Shown here piece after piece: positions 37,581 to 51,189 of a DNA stretch of 64,000 nt; positions within the stretch are counted from its first letter, which is position 1; the number at the start of each line of letters is the position of its first letter. The notes under the pieces were generated by a model, which worked only from the letters and a program-made list of their open reading frames with translations, was not told the DNA's origin and did no database searches. The stretch lies in NCBI RefSeq assembly GCF_026210795.1, contig NC_089430.1:1302001-1366000 (forward strand), in the 5' to 3' direction. The DNA is from Rhizophagus irregularis. Its lineage: Eukaryota; Glomeromycota; Glomeromycetes; Glomerales; Glomeraceae. Both the position numbers and the translations under genes were made by a program.

Positions 37581-39309
37581 AACTGGAAAGAAAAAAATGA
37601 AAATATGATATGTAGGAGTCACATGGTGACCCAGGTCGCCGATCTCATTTTCCCTGTTACATCGGTCGCAATTCAACAATTCAAATAAGATTTGACAAAT
37701 AAACTAAATATTGACATTTACGGGTGCAGAAATGGGTTAATCATGTAAAAATAAAGGCTATATATAAAATTGACCCTAGAATTCCGGCAAGGTACGGTCA
37801 AAAAATTTATCATCTCTTTCAGGGCCGGGATTATAATAATGCCAGCCAGTATCTAAAGAAGGAAATGATTTTCTGACTAGAATTATCAATTATTTTGGCC
37901 CGTTCTACGCACTTCAGCATGACTTTTCCGGGTCTCTAAGATTTACGGAAATATCATACAAAAATCAAATTATGGGTAATCCAAAACTAGTATTTTTTTT
38001 TCAAATAATGAATAATTAAAGAGTACAATAAAACAATAGTATATAATCTTTTTTTTTTTTATTAGATTTAGATTTGACGATTTTTTTTTGCAGATTTAGT
38101 GTATTTTTTAAAAATAAATAATTATTTAAATTCATTTTTATCAAAAGGTATAATTTTTGAGATCTTTTTTTCGTCAGAATTCAAACAATTTCGAACGATT
38201 ATAGAATTGATTATTTTTTTTATTAATTTTAACAATTTTTTTTTTTGCAAAATTAATATAATTTTGAAATTTAAACACTTTAATATTTGTATAGTTATTA
38301 TTAACAACAATTATTATTACTATTTTAAAATTAAGATGTCGTCATCTCATATGGAACACCCTTTTATAATTAAGTTAACTTGTTAAATTTATATAATTTT
38401 TTATAAATATAAGAATGTTATATAATATATTAAATATTAAATTTAAAATTTAAAATTTATTCAGATAAATAAATTAAAGAATAAATACTGAGAAATAAAG
38501 ATGAAAAAAATGCTAAATTAAAGTTTTTCTATAAATTATTAAAATTAATAACTACATAATAAATAATTAATGAGAAATTAACATTAATATTCCTTTTCGA
38601 AGAAATAAAGCTCAAAATTATACGATATATTCTAAATATAATATTTTATATTAAAGTTCGAATTCCAAATAAAGGTCTATCAACAATTTATTTAAATATT
38701 AAAATCCACATGTTATTAAAGATGTGATTTATTTATTTATTGATCCTTACAAAATGAAAATTTAAAGTCATAACTAAGATTCTGTAAATATTTGTTTTAA
38801 CAAACTAGGATACGGAAACCGTTATTAAATCTGAAGTGCTTCGTCACGTGACAGTATATATACCTTACTCCTTCGTTACACTTCGGACTAATAAATAATC
38901 AGAATAATTTGTTTTAATATATTATAAATTTTTTTTTTTTACTTTTTGTATTCACAAATTATTTTCGGATTTGGTAATACGATATTTCCACAAAATTAAT
39001 GATTTCTTTCTCAAATTTCCAAATTCTCTTTTGACTAGTAATAATCAAGTTTAACTTAAACTCACGTTACCTATTATGGAATTAAAATAAAAACCGCATA
39101 TGGCAAGCATCAAAATTAAATTTATTTGTCGATCCAGATTATTGTGTGTATTTTAAATCTTGAGATCATTGCAATATAAAATAATGTTTCAGTGAATTAT
39201 TTTTGTTTCACCCCTATTTTTTTTCATTCTTTTTTTCTTTTCTTTATTGTTATTATTATTTTGTAGTTTTTACATACGAATTAATAACTTAATCAATTAT
39301 TTATTAAAA
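37581..39309. other. Intergenic DNA upstream of kinase 1
   Basis: A GC-richer patch (37620-37930) contains CAGGGCCGGGATT and AATGCCAGCCAG words, which recur in altered form at 59160-59230, so it is probably a remnant of a dispersed element. The rest is AT-rich with poly-T runs. A pyrimidine-rich stretch (39205-39260) precedes the kinase start. Confidence 0.4.
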
Positions 39310-40931
39310 ATGGATAAAATTAAACTAAGTGATGATGTATTTGAACGAATAAAAGATTTTGTCAATTGGAATTTGACTAAAGAACAAAATTCATTAATTG
39401 ATAAACTAATAACAGACGAAAAATTAAAAGAACTTTATAAAGAACATGGTTTATGTAAAGAATGTAAGCAGCCTAATACTAGTTATTATAGTTGTTGGCC
39501 ATGTATTTTACAACATTTTAAACAAAATTTCAAAAATTGGACAAGTGGAAATCATGATATTGATGAATTTATTAAAAAAGTACAATTAAAAGCTAAACAT
39601 GTAGATCAAATCGTAGAGTGGATTGAATATGATAAATTTGAAGATGTTGAATATTTAGCAAAAGGGGGATTTGGAACTACTTTTAAAGCAGTTTGGAAAG
39701 ATGGAGATATTCGTGGATATGATGATCAATGGAAAAGAAAAGGTGAAACAAAAGTTGCTTTAAAATGTTTATATAATTCACAAGAAATTACAGCAGATTT
39801 TTTAAAAGAAGTAAGATATTTTCTTATGAATCTTCATTAGTCTTTATAAATATTAAACTAACTATAATTTTATTTTAAGATTGAATCAAATATTTTAGTA
39901 TATTCTTCTGGTTGGACAGTTCGTTGTTTTGGTATTACCAAAGATCCAAAAACAAATAATTTTATGATGGTAATGGAATTAAAAGATGGTAATTTAAGAC
40001 AACATTTAAATAATAATTTCATTTCGCTGAGTTGGGACCAAAAATTGTGGAGTTTACAAAGTATTGCAAATGGTCTTAAAGATATTCATAATAAAGGATT
40101 AATCCATCATGATTTTCATTGTGGGAATATATTAAGTAATTTTGGTCAAAAAGCTTTTATTACCGATTTAGGATTATGTCAACCAGCAAATGCCAAATCC
40201 TCTCAAAATAGTAATAAAGAAATATATGGAGTATTACCTTATGTAGCACCAGAAGTTTTAAGAGGAAAAGAATATACACAAGCAAGTGACATTTATGGAT
40301 ATGGAATTATTGCATATGAAATTTGTACAGGTTTCCCTCCTTATTATGATATGGCTCATGATGAATTCTTAACAATGAAAATTTGCAATGGGCTGAGGCC
40401 AAAATCCAATTATAAAATTCCTCAATTAATTTTTGACATCATTAATCAATGTTGGGATGCTGACCCTTTAAAACGACCTAATGCGGGTGAATTGCAAGAA
40501 TTAACATATAAATTATATAATGATGTCTTTAAAGTGGATTCTGTAATTTATGGACAAGTTAAAGAAACAGATGATATTAATAAAAAGTTATTGTCTTCAA
40601 TAGTTCAATCACCATCATCATCTACCAGTAATCTCTTATATACAACACATCCTCAAGCAGTTTATACAAGTAGACTTTTGGATTTTAAAAATCTTCCAGA
40701 ATCCAAAAATGTGGACAATGATGATTTAGAATATTCAGGTAATTTTAATTAAAAATAATTATTTAAATCTATTTAGAGTAATAATAATTATTCTTTTATT
40801 TTACAGTTTCCTTAAAAATGGATTTTACTAAACTTGATATTAATTCTAAAGGTAATTTCTTTGTATGTGATTTTTTGATTTATTAAATTTTAATTAAGCT
40901 ATTTTTTTTTGTTATAGATGAAGGAAATTAA
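39310..40931 (+). CDS. TKL-type protein kinase 1 (four exons, 472 aa)
   Basis: Exons 39310-39810, 39880-40738, 40807-40851 and 40918-40931 join in one frame (1419 bases). The N-terminus carries a paired Cys motif (C49, C52, C62, C65) followed by FKNWTSGNHDIDEFI, a cap seen in many Glomeromycotina kinases. The kinase domain starts near residue 110: glycine loop KGGFGTTF (118-125), lysine in VALK (K152), catalytic loop HHDFHCGN (D245, N250), DLG in place of DFG (D263), and APE (290-292). Key ATP and metal ligands are present, so it is probably active, phosphorylating Ser/Thr or Tyr on unknown targets. The tail contains HPQAVYTSRLLDF, then two tiny exons ending NSKDEGN. Family assignment to TKL/Sel1-associated kinases is inference. 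The stop at 40750 would apply only if the third intron were retained. Confidence 0.92.
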
Positions 40932-42819
40932 AACCCATTTACTTTAATTGAAAATATTTAGTATATAAAAAAAAAGCATATCAGATATAATTTTATCTTG
41001 AACTTGAGGATATTTTTTATTATTCAGTTATTTTGGAACATTTTGGTGGAAATATAGTAAACTGAAACTCAATTTATTTAATAAAAAAAAAAAAATTTTT
41101 AAAATTTACTACAATGTTAATCTCCAAATATGAATATAGATAACATATTATATTAAATTATCTAAAATATTAATAAGTATTATGGTGAATAACTAAGTTT
41201 AACGTAAAAATTACTTTTCTGTGACATCTTTATTACGTTAGAAAACACCCACAGACCCACTAGTGGCTTAATAAATTATTTTGTATGTACGTTATATAAG
41301 AATGATTCTAAATAAATTGTAGATTATTGCGAAATAAAAAATTATTCTTTGATACGTTCTTTATAATAGAAAGTATTGGCTTTTTATTTTAGAAGTTTGA
41401 ACCGATTAACATTAATAGATGATTAATATGGTTATCCAGTTTGGGCATCTCAAAAATCGGTTAATCGATTAAAATTAATGATGCAATCCAAAAATGATGA
41501 AATTTCGGTCACATATTCTCCAAACTCTAATTTTAACAAATGGATTTTTTTATTAATGTTTTAATAATAAAATTAATTAAATATGGCTTCATGCAACTAG
41601 TTATATGAATAAAAACAAATTGGTACAATCTACAGCCAAAAAATTTTTTTAATATTTTTTATAATCGATTATAGATTATAAAACGTACACAATCATATTG
41701 ACTTATATAACCTTTAATGCATTATACATTAATAAAACTAGAATCAAACAAGGTTTATACCCGACCAAAAACAAAAACAATGCAAAGTATCTGTCAATCT
41801 TGATAAGTCTTCTTTGATGATCGATTTCGATGTGAAACTTGAATATGCAACTTTCTTAATTGACTATACTGTATCTCTTCACTCTCTTGATAGAATTACG
41901 ATTACTCTTAACTTTCGAAAAATTCACGAACCAATTTTCTTACAATGTTAATATTTCAAAGTAATAAAATTTTGTAAAAAGTGATCATATTATATAATAT
42001 TATGTTTTAATATTTTAAATAAATTTTGTTAATATACTTTTCCAGTTTCTAGCATACTTATTTTAATATTTTATACAAAGGAATAAAACATAATAAACCG
42101 CGTAAATATTAATGGATTAAGTAATATACCAAAAAATGGCAAAAATTATGTGTTATCTAAGTTTTTTTTATTAAAATATAAAATAAATAAAATGCATAAT
42201 CGCTTGAGAACTTGGATTTTTTTTTTCATCAGAAATCAAGGCAACTTGTTTTTAAATTAAATTCAATTTTGTCATATTATCTAAATTTCAATATTTTTTT
42301 TTAAAATTCAAAATTTAATCATTTATTATATTCAAATTCTGTTAAACTATGTCTTAAAGAGTAAATTATATTAGGATAGTACTGATTTGGAAGTTAATAT
42401 TATGACCTTAATAATAATGATTTTTTAAAAATAAAAATTAATAAAATAAATAAGAACGAGAAATTTTCTTTAAAGCAATATGTATCCGCCTCAATTCATG
42501 ACATCGATGATATTGATTTCATGTAATACATGCAGTTATCACATGATATTATAAAATATAAACTATTTTTATTGGATAATTATCTTAAAGGTAACATTAT
42601 TTGGCAACTGTCCCTATCACGTCAGTGACTTAATAAAAATTTTAATTGGCTGATTTTTCAATTTTGATCAGTTAATTTTTTTATTTCACAAAGAATATTT
42701 TATTTGCGGTAAAATTTTATTTGTTAAATACAATATTAAAACTATAAAATTATACACTTGTGGATTTAAAAATTATTTTATTGGTTATGTTTCATTGATT
42801 AGAGAAATAAAAATTAACG
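40932..42819. other. Intergenic DNA downstream of kinase 1
   Basis: AT-rich. A pair of GGTTAAT/AACCGATTAA words near 41398-41480 resembles the ends of the element at 43605-43985. Nothing else can be named. Confidence 0.4.
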
Positions 42820-43510
42820 AATTTATTTTGAGAAACTTAACAATAATGGTAAGAAATAAATAGTGATAAAAAAAAGAAAAATTGCAATGATAAAATGAGA
42901 AAAATGCCAATAAAAAGCAAAAAAGGAAATAAGAAGATATAACGTTAATAATAGTGAAAGAAAAAAAGGAAACAAAAAGAAATGATGTGGATGGGATGAA
43001 AAGAAAAGTAATGAAAAAAAGTGTAAAAAGGATAAAAGGAAGTGTAAAAAGATGATAAGGTGAAAGGAAAGTGAAAGGGAAATAAAAAAGAAGTGAAAAG
43101 GGTGATAGAAGATGAAAAAAAAGTGAGAAAGAAAATAGTAAACAAAAAGGAAGGATGATAGGAGACGAAAAAGAAGTAAAAAGGATGATGATGAACAAAG
43201 GGAAGTGAGAAGGAAGTGTAAAGGGTGATAGGGGAAGAAAAGTAAGAGAGAATAATAATGAAAAATAAAAAAAATAAAGGATGATGGAGAATAAAAAAGA
43301 AGTAAAAAGGAGAAGGAAATAAAAAAATAAAGGGCAAAAAAGAAGTGAAAAGAATGATAGAAGACGAAAAAAAGTGAAGAAAAAACAATCAAGAACACCA
43401 CTCATAAAAAAAGGAATAAAGAAAAGACTGATTAGTATTATTTCAAAATAAAGTGAAAAAGTAATAAAAGCAAGAAACATATAAAAAGTAATAAAACAAG
43501 AAAGAAATAC
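42820..43510. repeat. Purine-rich degenerate tandem repeat
   Basis: Almost pure A/G on the plus strand, with a loose 20-24-bp period built on GATGAAAAAGAAGTGAAAAG and GGGTGATAGGAG. Long ORFs on the minus strand (Phe/Ser/Leu only) are composition artefacts. On the other strand it resembles the pyrimidine satellite in the loop of the foldback element (61275-61862). Confidence 0.75.
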
Positions 43511-43604
43511 CTCAAATAAAAAGAAGCCATCCCATTATTTCAGGAAAAAAATAAAGTTAGCGTTAGTAATAAAGTAAAGAGTAATTAAATTAGAGGTTGG
43601 AACT

Positions 43605-43985
43605 GGTTAAGCTTAACCGGTTAATTAACCGGTTAAAATGCTGAAAATATTTGTAATTCTGGCCAAATTTACAGTGCCGGCCAGAATTATAAATCACGGG
43701 ACTTCGGAAAAAAGTTTAGCCACTAGGTAAGATATCAACGGACCATTCGGACCAAGTGGTGAAATTTTTGTGTTATATAAAATTCATAATGCGGGTCGAA
43801 ATCCATAGTGCCGGCCAGAAATTTTGGCCTGAATTTCGTCTTTCAGCTAGAGTTTCGTTTCGATAGTTAGAGTTTTGGTCTGGCCTAATTTTGGCCGGGA
43901 TTAAAAAATATATTTGATGCTAATCCTGGCCGAATTTTAATGCGGACTAGGATCGAGTTTTAACCGGTTAATTAACCGGTTAAGA
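43605..43985. mobile_element. Small element with palindromic TTAACCGG ends
   Basis: Both ends carry a doubled palindrome, TTAACCGGTTAA followed by TTAACCGGTTAA with overlap (about 43610-43637 and 43957-43983). Inside, GGCCAGAATT/AATTCTGGCC words repeat in both orientations. It has the look of a short non-autonomous transposon, but I cannot fix a target duplication. Confidence 0.5.
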
Positions 43986-43989
43986 TTTT

Positions 43990-44553
43990 AAGACTTTTTT
44001 AAATACAACAAAATAATGGAAAAACCAAAAAAATAAAGTCATATTCAAGTCGAAATAGCACTGCAATAAAAAAAAACAAACATTTATCAAATGACGCGAT
44101 GATCATGTTTGTGTAGCAAATCAGAAAATATTAAATTTATTACATAATCAGGGGTCGCCAATTACATTTTAATATAAAAAAAAAATAAAAATTTGAATTT
44201 GTAATTTACGTAATTTACTGACCTGACCAGAATATGAAAACTGAATTTATAACTTCGTATTGCCTTACGTATTAAGAAATTTTTTTTGTTTTATTTGTTT
44301 TATGAATTTTGCTGTGCAACAATGTGGCTTGATGACTTTGATAATTGACATACGTTTTAGACATATATGCAAAATTTGTTTGTTATACATACTTGTACTT
44401 ATGATCAATGCTTTTGAGCATAATGCATTTTGCATAAATATTATTACCATATATACCTATACTAATAAAGGCGTTTAATAATAAAATAAAGAAAACAAAG
44501 ATATTTACATTATCTTTTCCAGTCAGAAAGAATTTTAATATAATTATATAGTA
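43990..44553. other. Intergenic DNA before the micro-exon gene
   Basis: AT-rich, with no convincing ORF. TATA-like runs at 44541-44551 lie just upstream of a possible start codon at 44554. Confidence 0.35.
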
Positions 44554-44753
44554 ATGGCTTATAGAGGTAATAATCATATATAATATAAACATTTAATACA
44601 GTTAGAATTCTAATATTTTTAAATAAATTTACAATATAATAAAACTGGTTTTTGGCAATATTGAATTTGAAGGAAGCAGTTCTGAAGAATTTGAAGGAGT
44701 TGGCTCTGAAGAATTTGAAGGAAGTAGCTCTGAGGAATTTGAGGAATCTAAAG
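44554..44753 (+). CDS. Putative 5' exons of the micro-exon kinase gene
   Basis: Bases 44673-44753 encode an acidic repeat (SSSEEFEGVGSEEFEG, then SSSEEFEESK) that ends in phase 1 at AAAG before the donor GTATAT. Upstream, ATG at 44554 begins MAYR and runs into a donor at 44567 (GTAATA). An acceptor after GAAG at 44672 would join them in frame, giving the start of the protein. The acidic exon is well supported by its coding-like repeats and by the matching phase of everything downstream. The initiating exon is a guess: AAG is a weak acceptor, and other GAAG sites in the repeat would also keep frame. Confidence 0.45.
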
Positions 44754-46102
44754 GTATATTAAACATGCTAAAATACTAAATTTTTATTTGTAAATACATT
44801 TAAATATTATCTATAATTATACCTTATATAATATACAAATATAGCTCGTAAGTTAATAGGTTATCTTATAATTGAATAATGATAAATTACTCATCATTTT
44901 TATTACTTCATGTAATTAAATAATTCATTTAATGATTAATAATACTATAGTCAGTAAGTTATTAGTTATTTAAATTTTTAATTCTTTACTTTGTTTATTC
45001 TACATAATATTCAAATAACTAAATTTTTTATTTATAATTATTAATAATTAATTGTATTACAGATGGTAAGTTACAATATAATATTTATTTTGCTTAATAT
45101 TTTATATAACTCAACTAATTATATTCTTAATTTAAACAACTAGATTGTAAGTGATATATTTAATTTACAGTAAATATTTTTATATTATATTTATATTTAA
45201 CTAATAATTAATTATAATACTAGGGCGTAAGTTATAGATGTCTATATATCTATTATATCTATTATTTATATATTTTAAACTAACCAAATTCATTATTTAA
45301 AAAAATTATTTTGTAATTTATTTTAGTTCGTAAGTTATAAGTTATTTATTTAATTCTATTATTACTTATTGTTACATACAATATTTACATATATATTATA
45401 TAATTTAAACTAACTAAATTCTTTATTTGAAAATTATTTAATAATATAGGGAGTAAGTTATTTATTTAATTCTATTATTACTTATTATTATAATATTACA
45501 TATAATCTAAACTAATTAAATTCTTTATTTAAAAAATTATTTAATAATATAGAGAGTAAGTTATTTATTTAATTCTATTATTACTTATTGTTATAATATT
45601 TGCATATAATTTAAACTAACTAAATTCTTTATTTAAATAATTATTTTGTAATTTATTTTAGTTCGTAAGTTATAAGTTATTTATTTAATTCTATTATTAC
45701 TTATTGTTATTACATATAATTTAAACTAGTAATTAAATTCTTTATTTGAAAATTATTTAATAATATACTAGGGAGTAAGTTATTTATTTAATTCTATTAT
45801 TACTTATTATTATAATATTTACACATAATTTGAACTAATTAAATTCTTTATTAAAAAAATTATTTAATAATATAGAGAGTAAGTTATTTATTTAATTATA
45901 TTATTAGTACTTATTGCTATAATATTTACATATAATTTAAATTAACTAAATTTTTTATTTAAAAAATTATTTTTGTAATTTATTTTAGTTCGTAAGTTAT
46001 AAGTTATTTATTTAATTCTATTATTACTTATTGTTATAATATTTACATATAATTTAAATTAACTAAATTCTTTATTTATAAAATTATTTTATACATAGAT
46101 GG

Positions 46103-46185
46103 TAAGATTACACCACAACTAATGTAGGATGTCAGGAAAATAGATGTCAGGATTTTGTCTGACATTGATTTATTCAATTCTATCA
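46103..46185. other. Small insert in the intron after micro-exon 13
   Basis: About 60 extra bases with GATGTCAGGA twice and TGTCTGACAT. It resembles the tips of the MITEs elsewhere in the array and may be a MITE remnant. The flanking micro-exons (46099 and 46260) are intact. Confidence 0.5.
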
Positions 46186-47789
46186 TTACTTATTGTTACG
46201 TTACAATACTTACATATAATTTAAACTAATTAATTCTTTATTTATAAATTATTTTATAGATGGTAAGTTATTTATTTAATTACTTATTGTTATAATATTT
46301 ACATATAATTTAAATTAACTAAATTCTTTATTTAAATAGATCGTAAGTTATAAGTTATTTATTTAATTCTATTTTACTTATTGTTATAATATTTACATAT
46401 TTAAACTAATTAATTATTTTGTAATTTCTTTTATTTCTTTTAGTTGGTAAGTTATAAGTTATTTATTTAATTCTATTATTACTTATTGTTATAATATTTA
46501 CATATAATTTAAACTAACTAAATTCTTTATTTATAAAATTATTTTATAGATGGTAAGTTATTTATTTAATTCTATTATTACTTGTTGTTATAATACTTAC
46601 ATATAATTTAAACTAACTAAATTCTTTATTTAAAAATTATTTAATAATATAGAGCGTAAGTTATTTATTTAATTCTATTATTACTTGTTGTTATAATATT
46701 TACATATAATTTAAACTAACTAAATTCTTTATTATTATTTTGTAATTTACTTTAGTTCGTAAGTTATAAATTATTTATTTAATTCTATTATTACTTATTG
46801 TTATAATATTTATATATAGTAATATAAACTAACTAAGTTCTTTATTTAAAAATTATTTAACAATATAGGGAGTAAGTTATTTATTTAATTCTATTATTGT
46901 TTATTGTTATAATATTTACATATAATTTAAACTAACTAAATTCTTTATTTAAAATAATTTTTTTAGTTGGTAAGTTATAAGTTATTTATTTTAGCTCTAT
47001 TATTACTTATTGTTATAACACTTACATATAATTTAAACTAACTAAATTCTTTATTTAAATAGATTGTAAGTTATAAGTAATTTATTTAATTCTATTATTA
47101 TTTATTGTTACAATATTTACATATAATTTGAACTAACTAAATTCTTTATTATTATTTTGTAATTTACTTAAGTTCGTAAGTTATAAGTTATTTATTTAAT
47201 TCTATTATTACTTATTGCTATAATATTTGCATATAGTATTTTAAACTAACTAAGTTCTTTATTTAAAAATTATAGGGTGTAAGTTATTTATTTAATTCTA
47301 CTATTATTTATTGTTATAATATTTACATATAATTTAAACTAAATAAATTCTTTATTTTAAAAAATTATTTATAGATGGTAAGTTATTTATTCAATTCTAT
47401 TATTACTTATTATTATAATATTTACATATAATTTAAATTAAATAAATTCTTTATTTTAAAAAATTATTTATAGATGGTAAGTTATTTATTTAATTCTATT
47501 ATTACTTATTATTATAGTATTTATATATAATTTAAACTAAAAAAATTCTTTATTTAAAATTATTTAATGATATAGATTGTAAGTTATTTATTTAATTCTA
47601 TTATTATTTATTGTTATAATATTTACATATAATCTAAACTCTTTATTTAAAAAATTATTTATAGATGGTAGCCTATTTATTTAATTCTACTATTACTTAT
47701 TGTTATAATATTTACGTATAATCTAAACTAACTAAATTTTTGATTCAAAAATTATTTATAGATGGTAAGTTATTTATTTAATTCTATTA

Positions 47790-47957
47790 GGTGCTGTCAG
47801 ATATTACCTAATATTTTAGGGGAGGGGGTAACTAAAGATCTTAGGTTACATACAAGACTATATAAGCAATTGTATATATAACATATCTTACCTAGGGGAG
47901 GGGGGTAAGCTCTTATATTAAAGTGATATTAGGTAATATCTGACATCTGACAGTGCC
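47790..47957. mobile_element. MITE in a micro-exon intron, copy 1
   Basis: Starts GGTGCTGTCAGATATTACC and ends with the inverted form (GGTAATATCTGACA...CAGTGCC). Flanked by TTA on both sides (47787-47789, 47958-47960). A 3-bp TTA duplication fits PIF/Harbinger (Tourist-like) MITEs. G-rich blocks (GGGGAGGGGG) lie inside. Confidence 0.8.
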
Positions 47958-49506
47958 TTATTACTTATGTTATAATATTTATTATATTTACATATAATTT
48001 AAACCTAACTAATTCTTTACTTATAAAATTATTTTGTAATTTTTTTTTAGTTGGTAAGTTATAAGTTATTTATTTAATCTATTATTAATTGTTATAATAT
48101 TTACATATAATTTAAACTAAATAAATTCATTATTTTTATAGATGGTAAGTTATTTAATTAATTCTATTATTACTTATTGTTATAATATTTACATATAATT
48201 TAAACTAACTAAATTCTTTATTTAAAAAATTATTTAATAATACAGAGTGTAAGTTATTTATTTAATTCTATTATTATTTATTGTTGTAATATTTACATAT
48301 AATTTAAACTAACTAAATTCTTTATTTAAAAAAATTATTTATAGATGGTATGCTATTTATTTAATTCTATTGTTACTTATTATTATAATATTTACATATA
48401 ATTTAAACTAACACTTATAAAATTATTTAATAATATAGAGAGTAAGTTATTTATTTAATTCTATTATTACTTATTTATATAATATTTATATATATGTTAA
48501 ACTAATAAATTCTTTATTTAAAAAATTATTTAATAATATAGAGAGTAAGTTATTTATTTAATTCTATTATTACTTATTGTTATAATATTTGCATATAATT
48601 TAAACTAACTAAATTCTTTATTTAAATGATTATTTTGTAATTTATTTTAGTTCGTAAGTTATAAGTTATTTATTTAATTCTATTATTACTTATTGTTATT
48701 ACATATAATTTAAACTAATTAAATTCTTTATTTGAAAATTATTTAATAATATAGGGAGTAAGTTATTTATTTATTAATTCTATTATTACTTATAATTTTT
48801 ACATATAATTTAAGCTAACTGAATTCTTTTATTTAAAAAATTATTTAATAATATAGAGAGTAAGTTATTTATTTAATTCTATTATTACTTATTGGTATAA
48901 TATTTACATTTAATTTAAACTAACTAAATTCCTTATTTAAAAAAATTATTTAATAATATAGAGAGTAAGTTATTTATTTAATTCTAATATTACTTATTGT
49001 TATAATATTTGCATATAATTCAAACTAACTAAATTTTTGATTTAAAAATTATTTAATAATATAGGGAGTAAGTTATTTATTTAATTCTATTATTATTTAT
49101 TGTTATAATATTTACATATTATTTAAACTACAACTAAATTCTTTATTTAAAAAATTATTTTGTAATTTCTTTTAGTTGGTAAGTTATAAGTTATTTATTT
49201 AATTCTATTATTACTTATTGTTATAATATTTACATATAATCTAAACTAACTAAATTCTTTATTTAAGTAGATTGTAAGTTATAGTTATTTATTTAATTCT
49301 ATTATTACTTATTGTTATAATATTTGCACATAATTCAAACTAACTAAATTTTTAATTTAAAAATTATTTAATAATATAGGGAGTAAATTATTTATAAAAT
49401 TCTATTATTACTTATTGTTATAATATTTACATATGATTTAAACTAACTAAATTCTTTATTTAAAAAATTATTTTATAGATAGTAAGTTAGTTATTTAATT
49501 CTATTA

Positions 49507-49668
49507 GGTGCTGTCAGATATTACCTAATATTTTAGGGGGAGGGGGTAATTAAAGATCTTAGGTTACATACAAGACTATATAAGGAATTGTATATATAAC
49601 ATATTTTACTTAGGAGAGGGGGTAAGCTCTTATATTAAAGTGATATTCGGTAATATCTGACAGTGCTC
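49507..49668. mobile_element. MITE in a micro-exon intron, copy 2
   Basis: Same element as at 47790, with TTA flanks at 49504-49506 and 49669-49671. Nearly identical to copy 3, because both lie in a duplicated 15-unit block. Confidence 0.8.
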
Positions 49669-51189
49669 TTATTACTTATTGTTATAATATTTACATATGA
49701 TTTAAACTAACTAAATCTTTTTTTAAAAAATTATTTTATAGATAGTAAATTATTTATTTAATTCTATTATTACTTGTTGTTATAATATTTTTATATAATT
49801 TAAACTAACTAAACTCTTTATTTAAATAGATCGTAAGTTATAAGTTATTTATTTAATTTATAATTTAAACTAACTAAATTCTTTATTTAAATAATTCTTT
49901 AATAATATAGGAAGTAAGTTATTTATTTAATCTTATTATTACTCATTGTCATAATATTTGCATATAATTTAAACTAACTAAATTCTTTATTTAAAAAATT
50001 ATTTAACAATACAGAGTGTAAGTTATTTATTTAATTCTATTATTACTTATTGTCATAATATTTGCATATAATTTAAACTAACTAAATTCTTTTAAAAAAT
50101 TATTTTGTAATGTTCTTTAGTTGGTAAGTTATTTATTTAATTCTATTGTTATTTATTGTTGTGATATTTACATATAATTTAAACTAACTAAATTCTTTAT
50201 TTAATAAATTATTTTTTAGATAGTAAGTTATTTATTTAATTCTATTATTACTTATTGTTATAATATTTACATATAATTTAAACTAAATAATTTCTTTATT
50301 TAAAAAATCATTTTGTAATTTCTTTTAGTTAGTAAGTTATAAGTTATTTATTTAATTCTGCTATTATATTTGTTATAATATTTACATATAATTTAAACTA
50401 ACTAAATTCTTTATTTAAAAATTATTTAATAATATAGAAAGTAAGTTATTTATTTATTAATTCTATTATTACTTATAATTTTTACATATAATTTAAGCTA
50501 ACTGAATTCTTTTATTTAAAAAATTATTTAATAATATAGAGAGTAAGTTATTTATTTAATTCTATTATTACTTATTGGTATAATATTTACATTTAATTTA
50601 AACTAACTAAATTCCTTATTTAAAAAAATTATTTAATAATATAGAGAGTAAGTTATTTATTTAATTCTAATATTACTTATTGTTATAATATTTGCATATA
50701 ATTCAAACTAACTAAATTTTTGATTTAAAAATTATTTAATAATATAGGGAGTAAGTTATTTATTTAATTCTATTATTATTTATTGTTATAATATTTACAT
50801 ATTATTTAAACTACAACTAAATTCTTTATTTAAAAAATTATTTTGTAATTTCTTTTAGTTGGTAAGTTATAAGTTATTTATTTAATTCTATTATTACTTA
50901 TTGTTATAATATTTACATATAATCTAAACTAACTAAATTCTTTATTTAAGTAGATTGTAAGTTATAGTTATTTATTTAATTCTATTATTACTTATTGTTA
51001 TAATATTTGCACATAATTCAAACTAACTAAATTTTTAATTTAAAAATTATTTAATAATATAGGGAGTAAATTATTTATAAAATTCTATTATTACTTATTG
51101 TTATAATATTTACATATGATTTAAACTAACTAAATTCTTTATTTAAAAAATTATTTTATAGATAGTAAGTTAGTTATTTAATTCTATTA

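Noticed and set aside
42785-43480. Phe/Ser/Leu-rich minus-strand ORFs up to 231 aa, resembling membrane proteins
   Set aside because: All three frames are open over a purine-rich degenerate repeat. Composition artefact.
44260-44592. Short ORFs on both strands upstream of the acidic exon
   Set aside because: Chance ORFs in AT-rich DNA; no repeat, motif or splice partner supports them.
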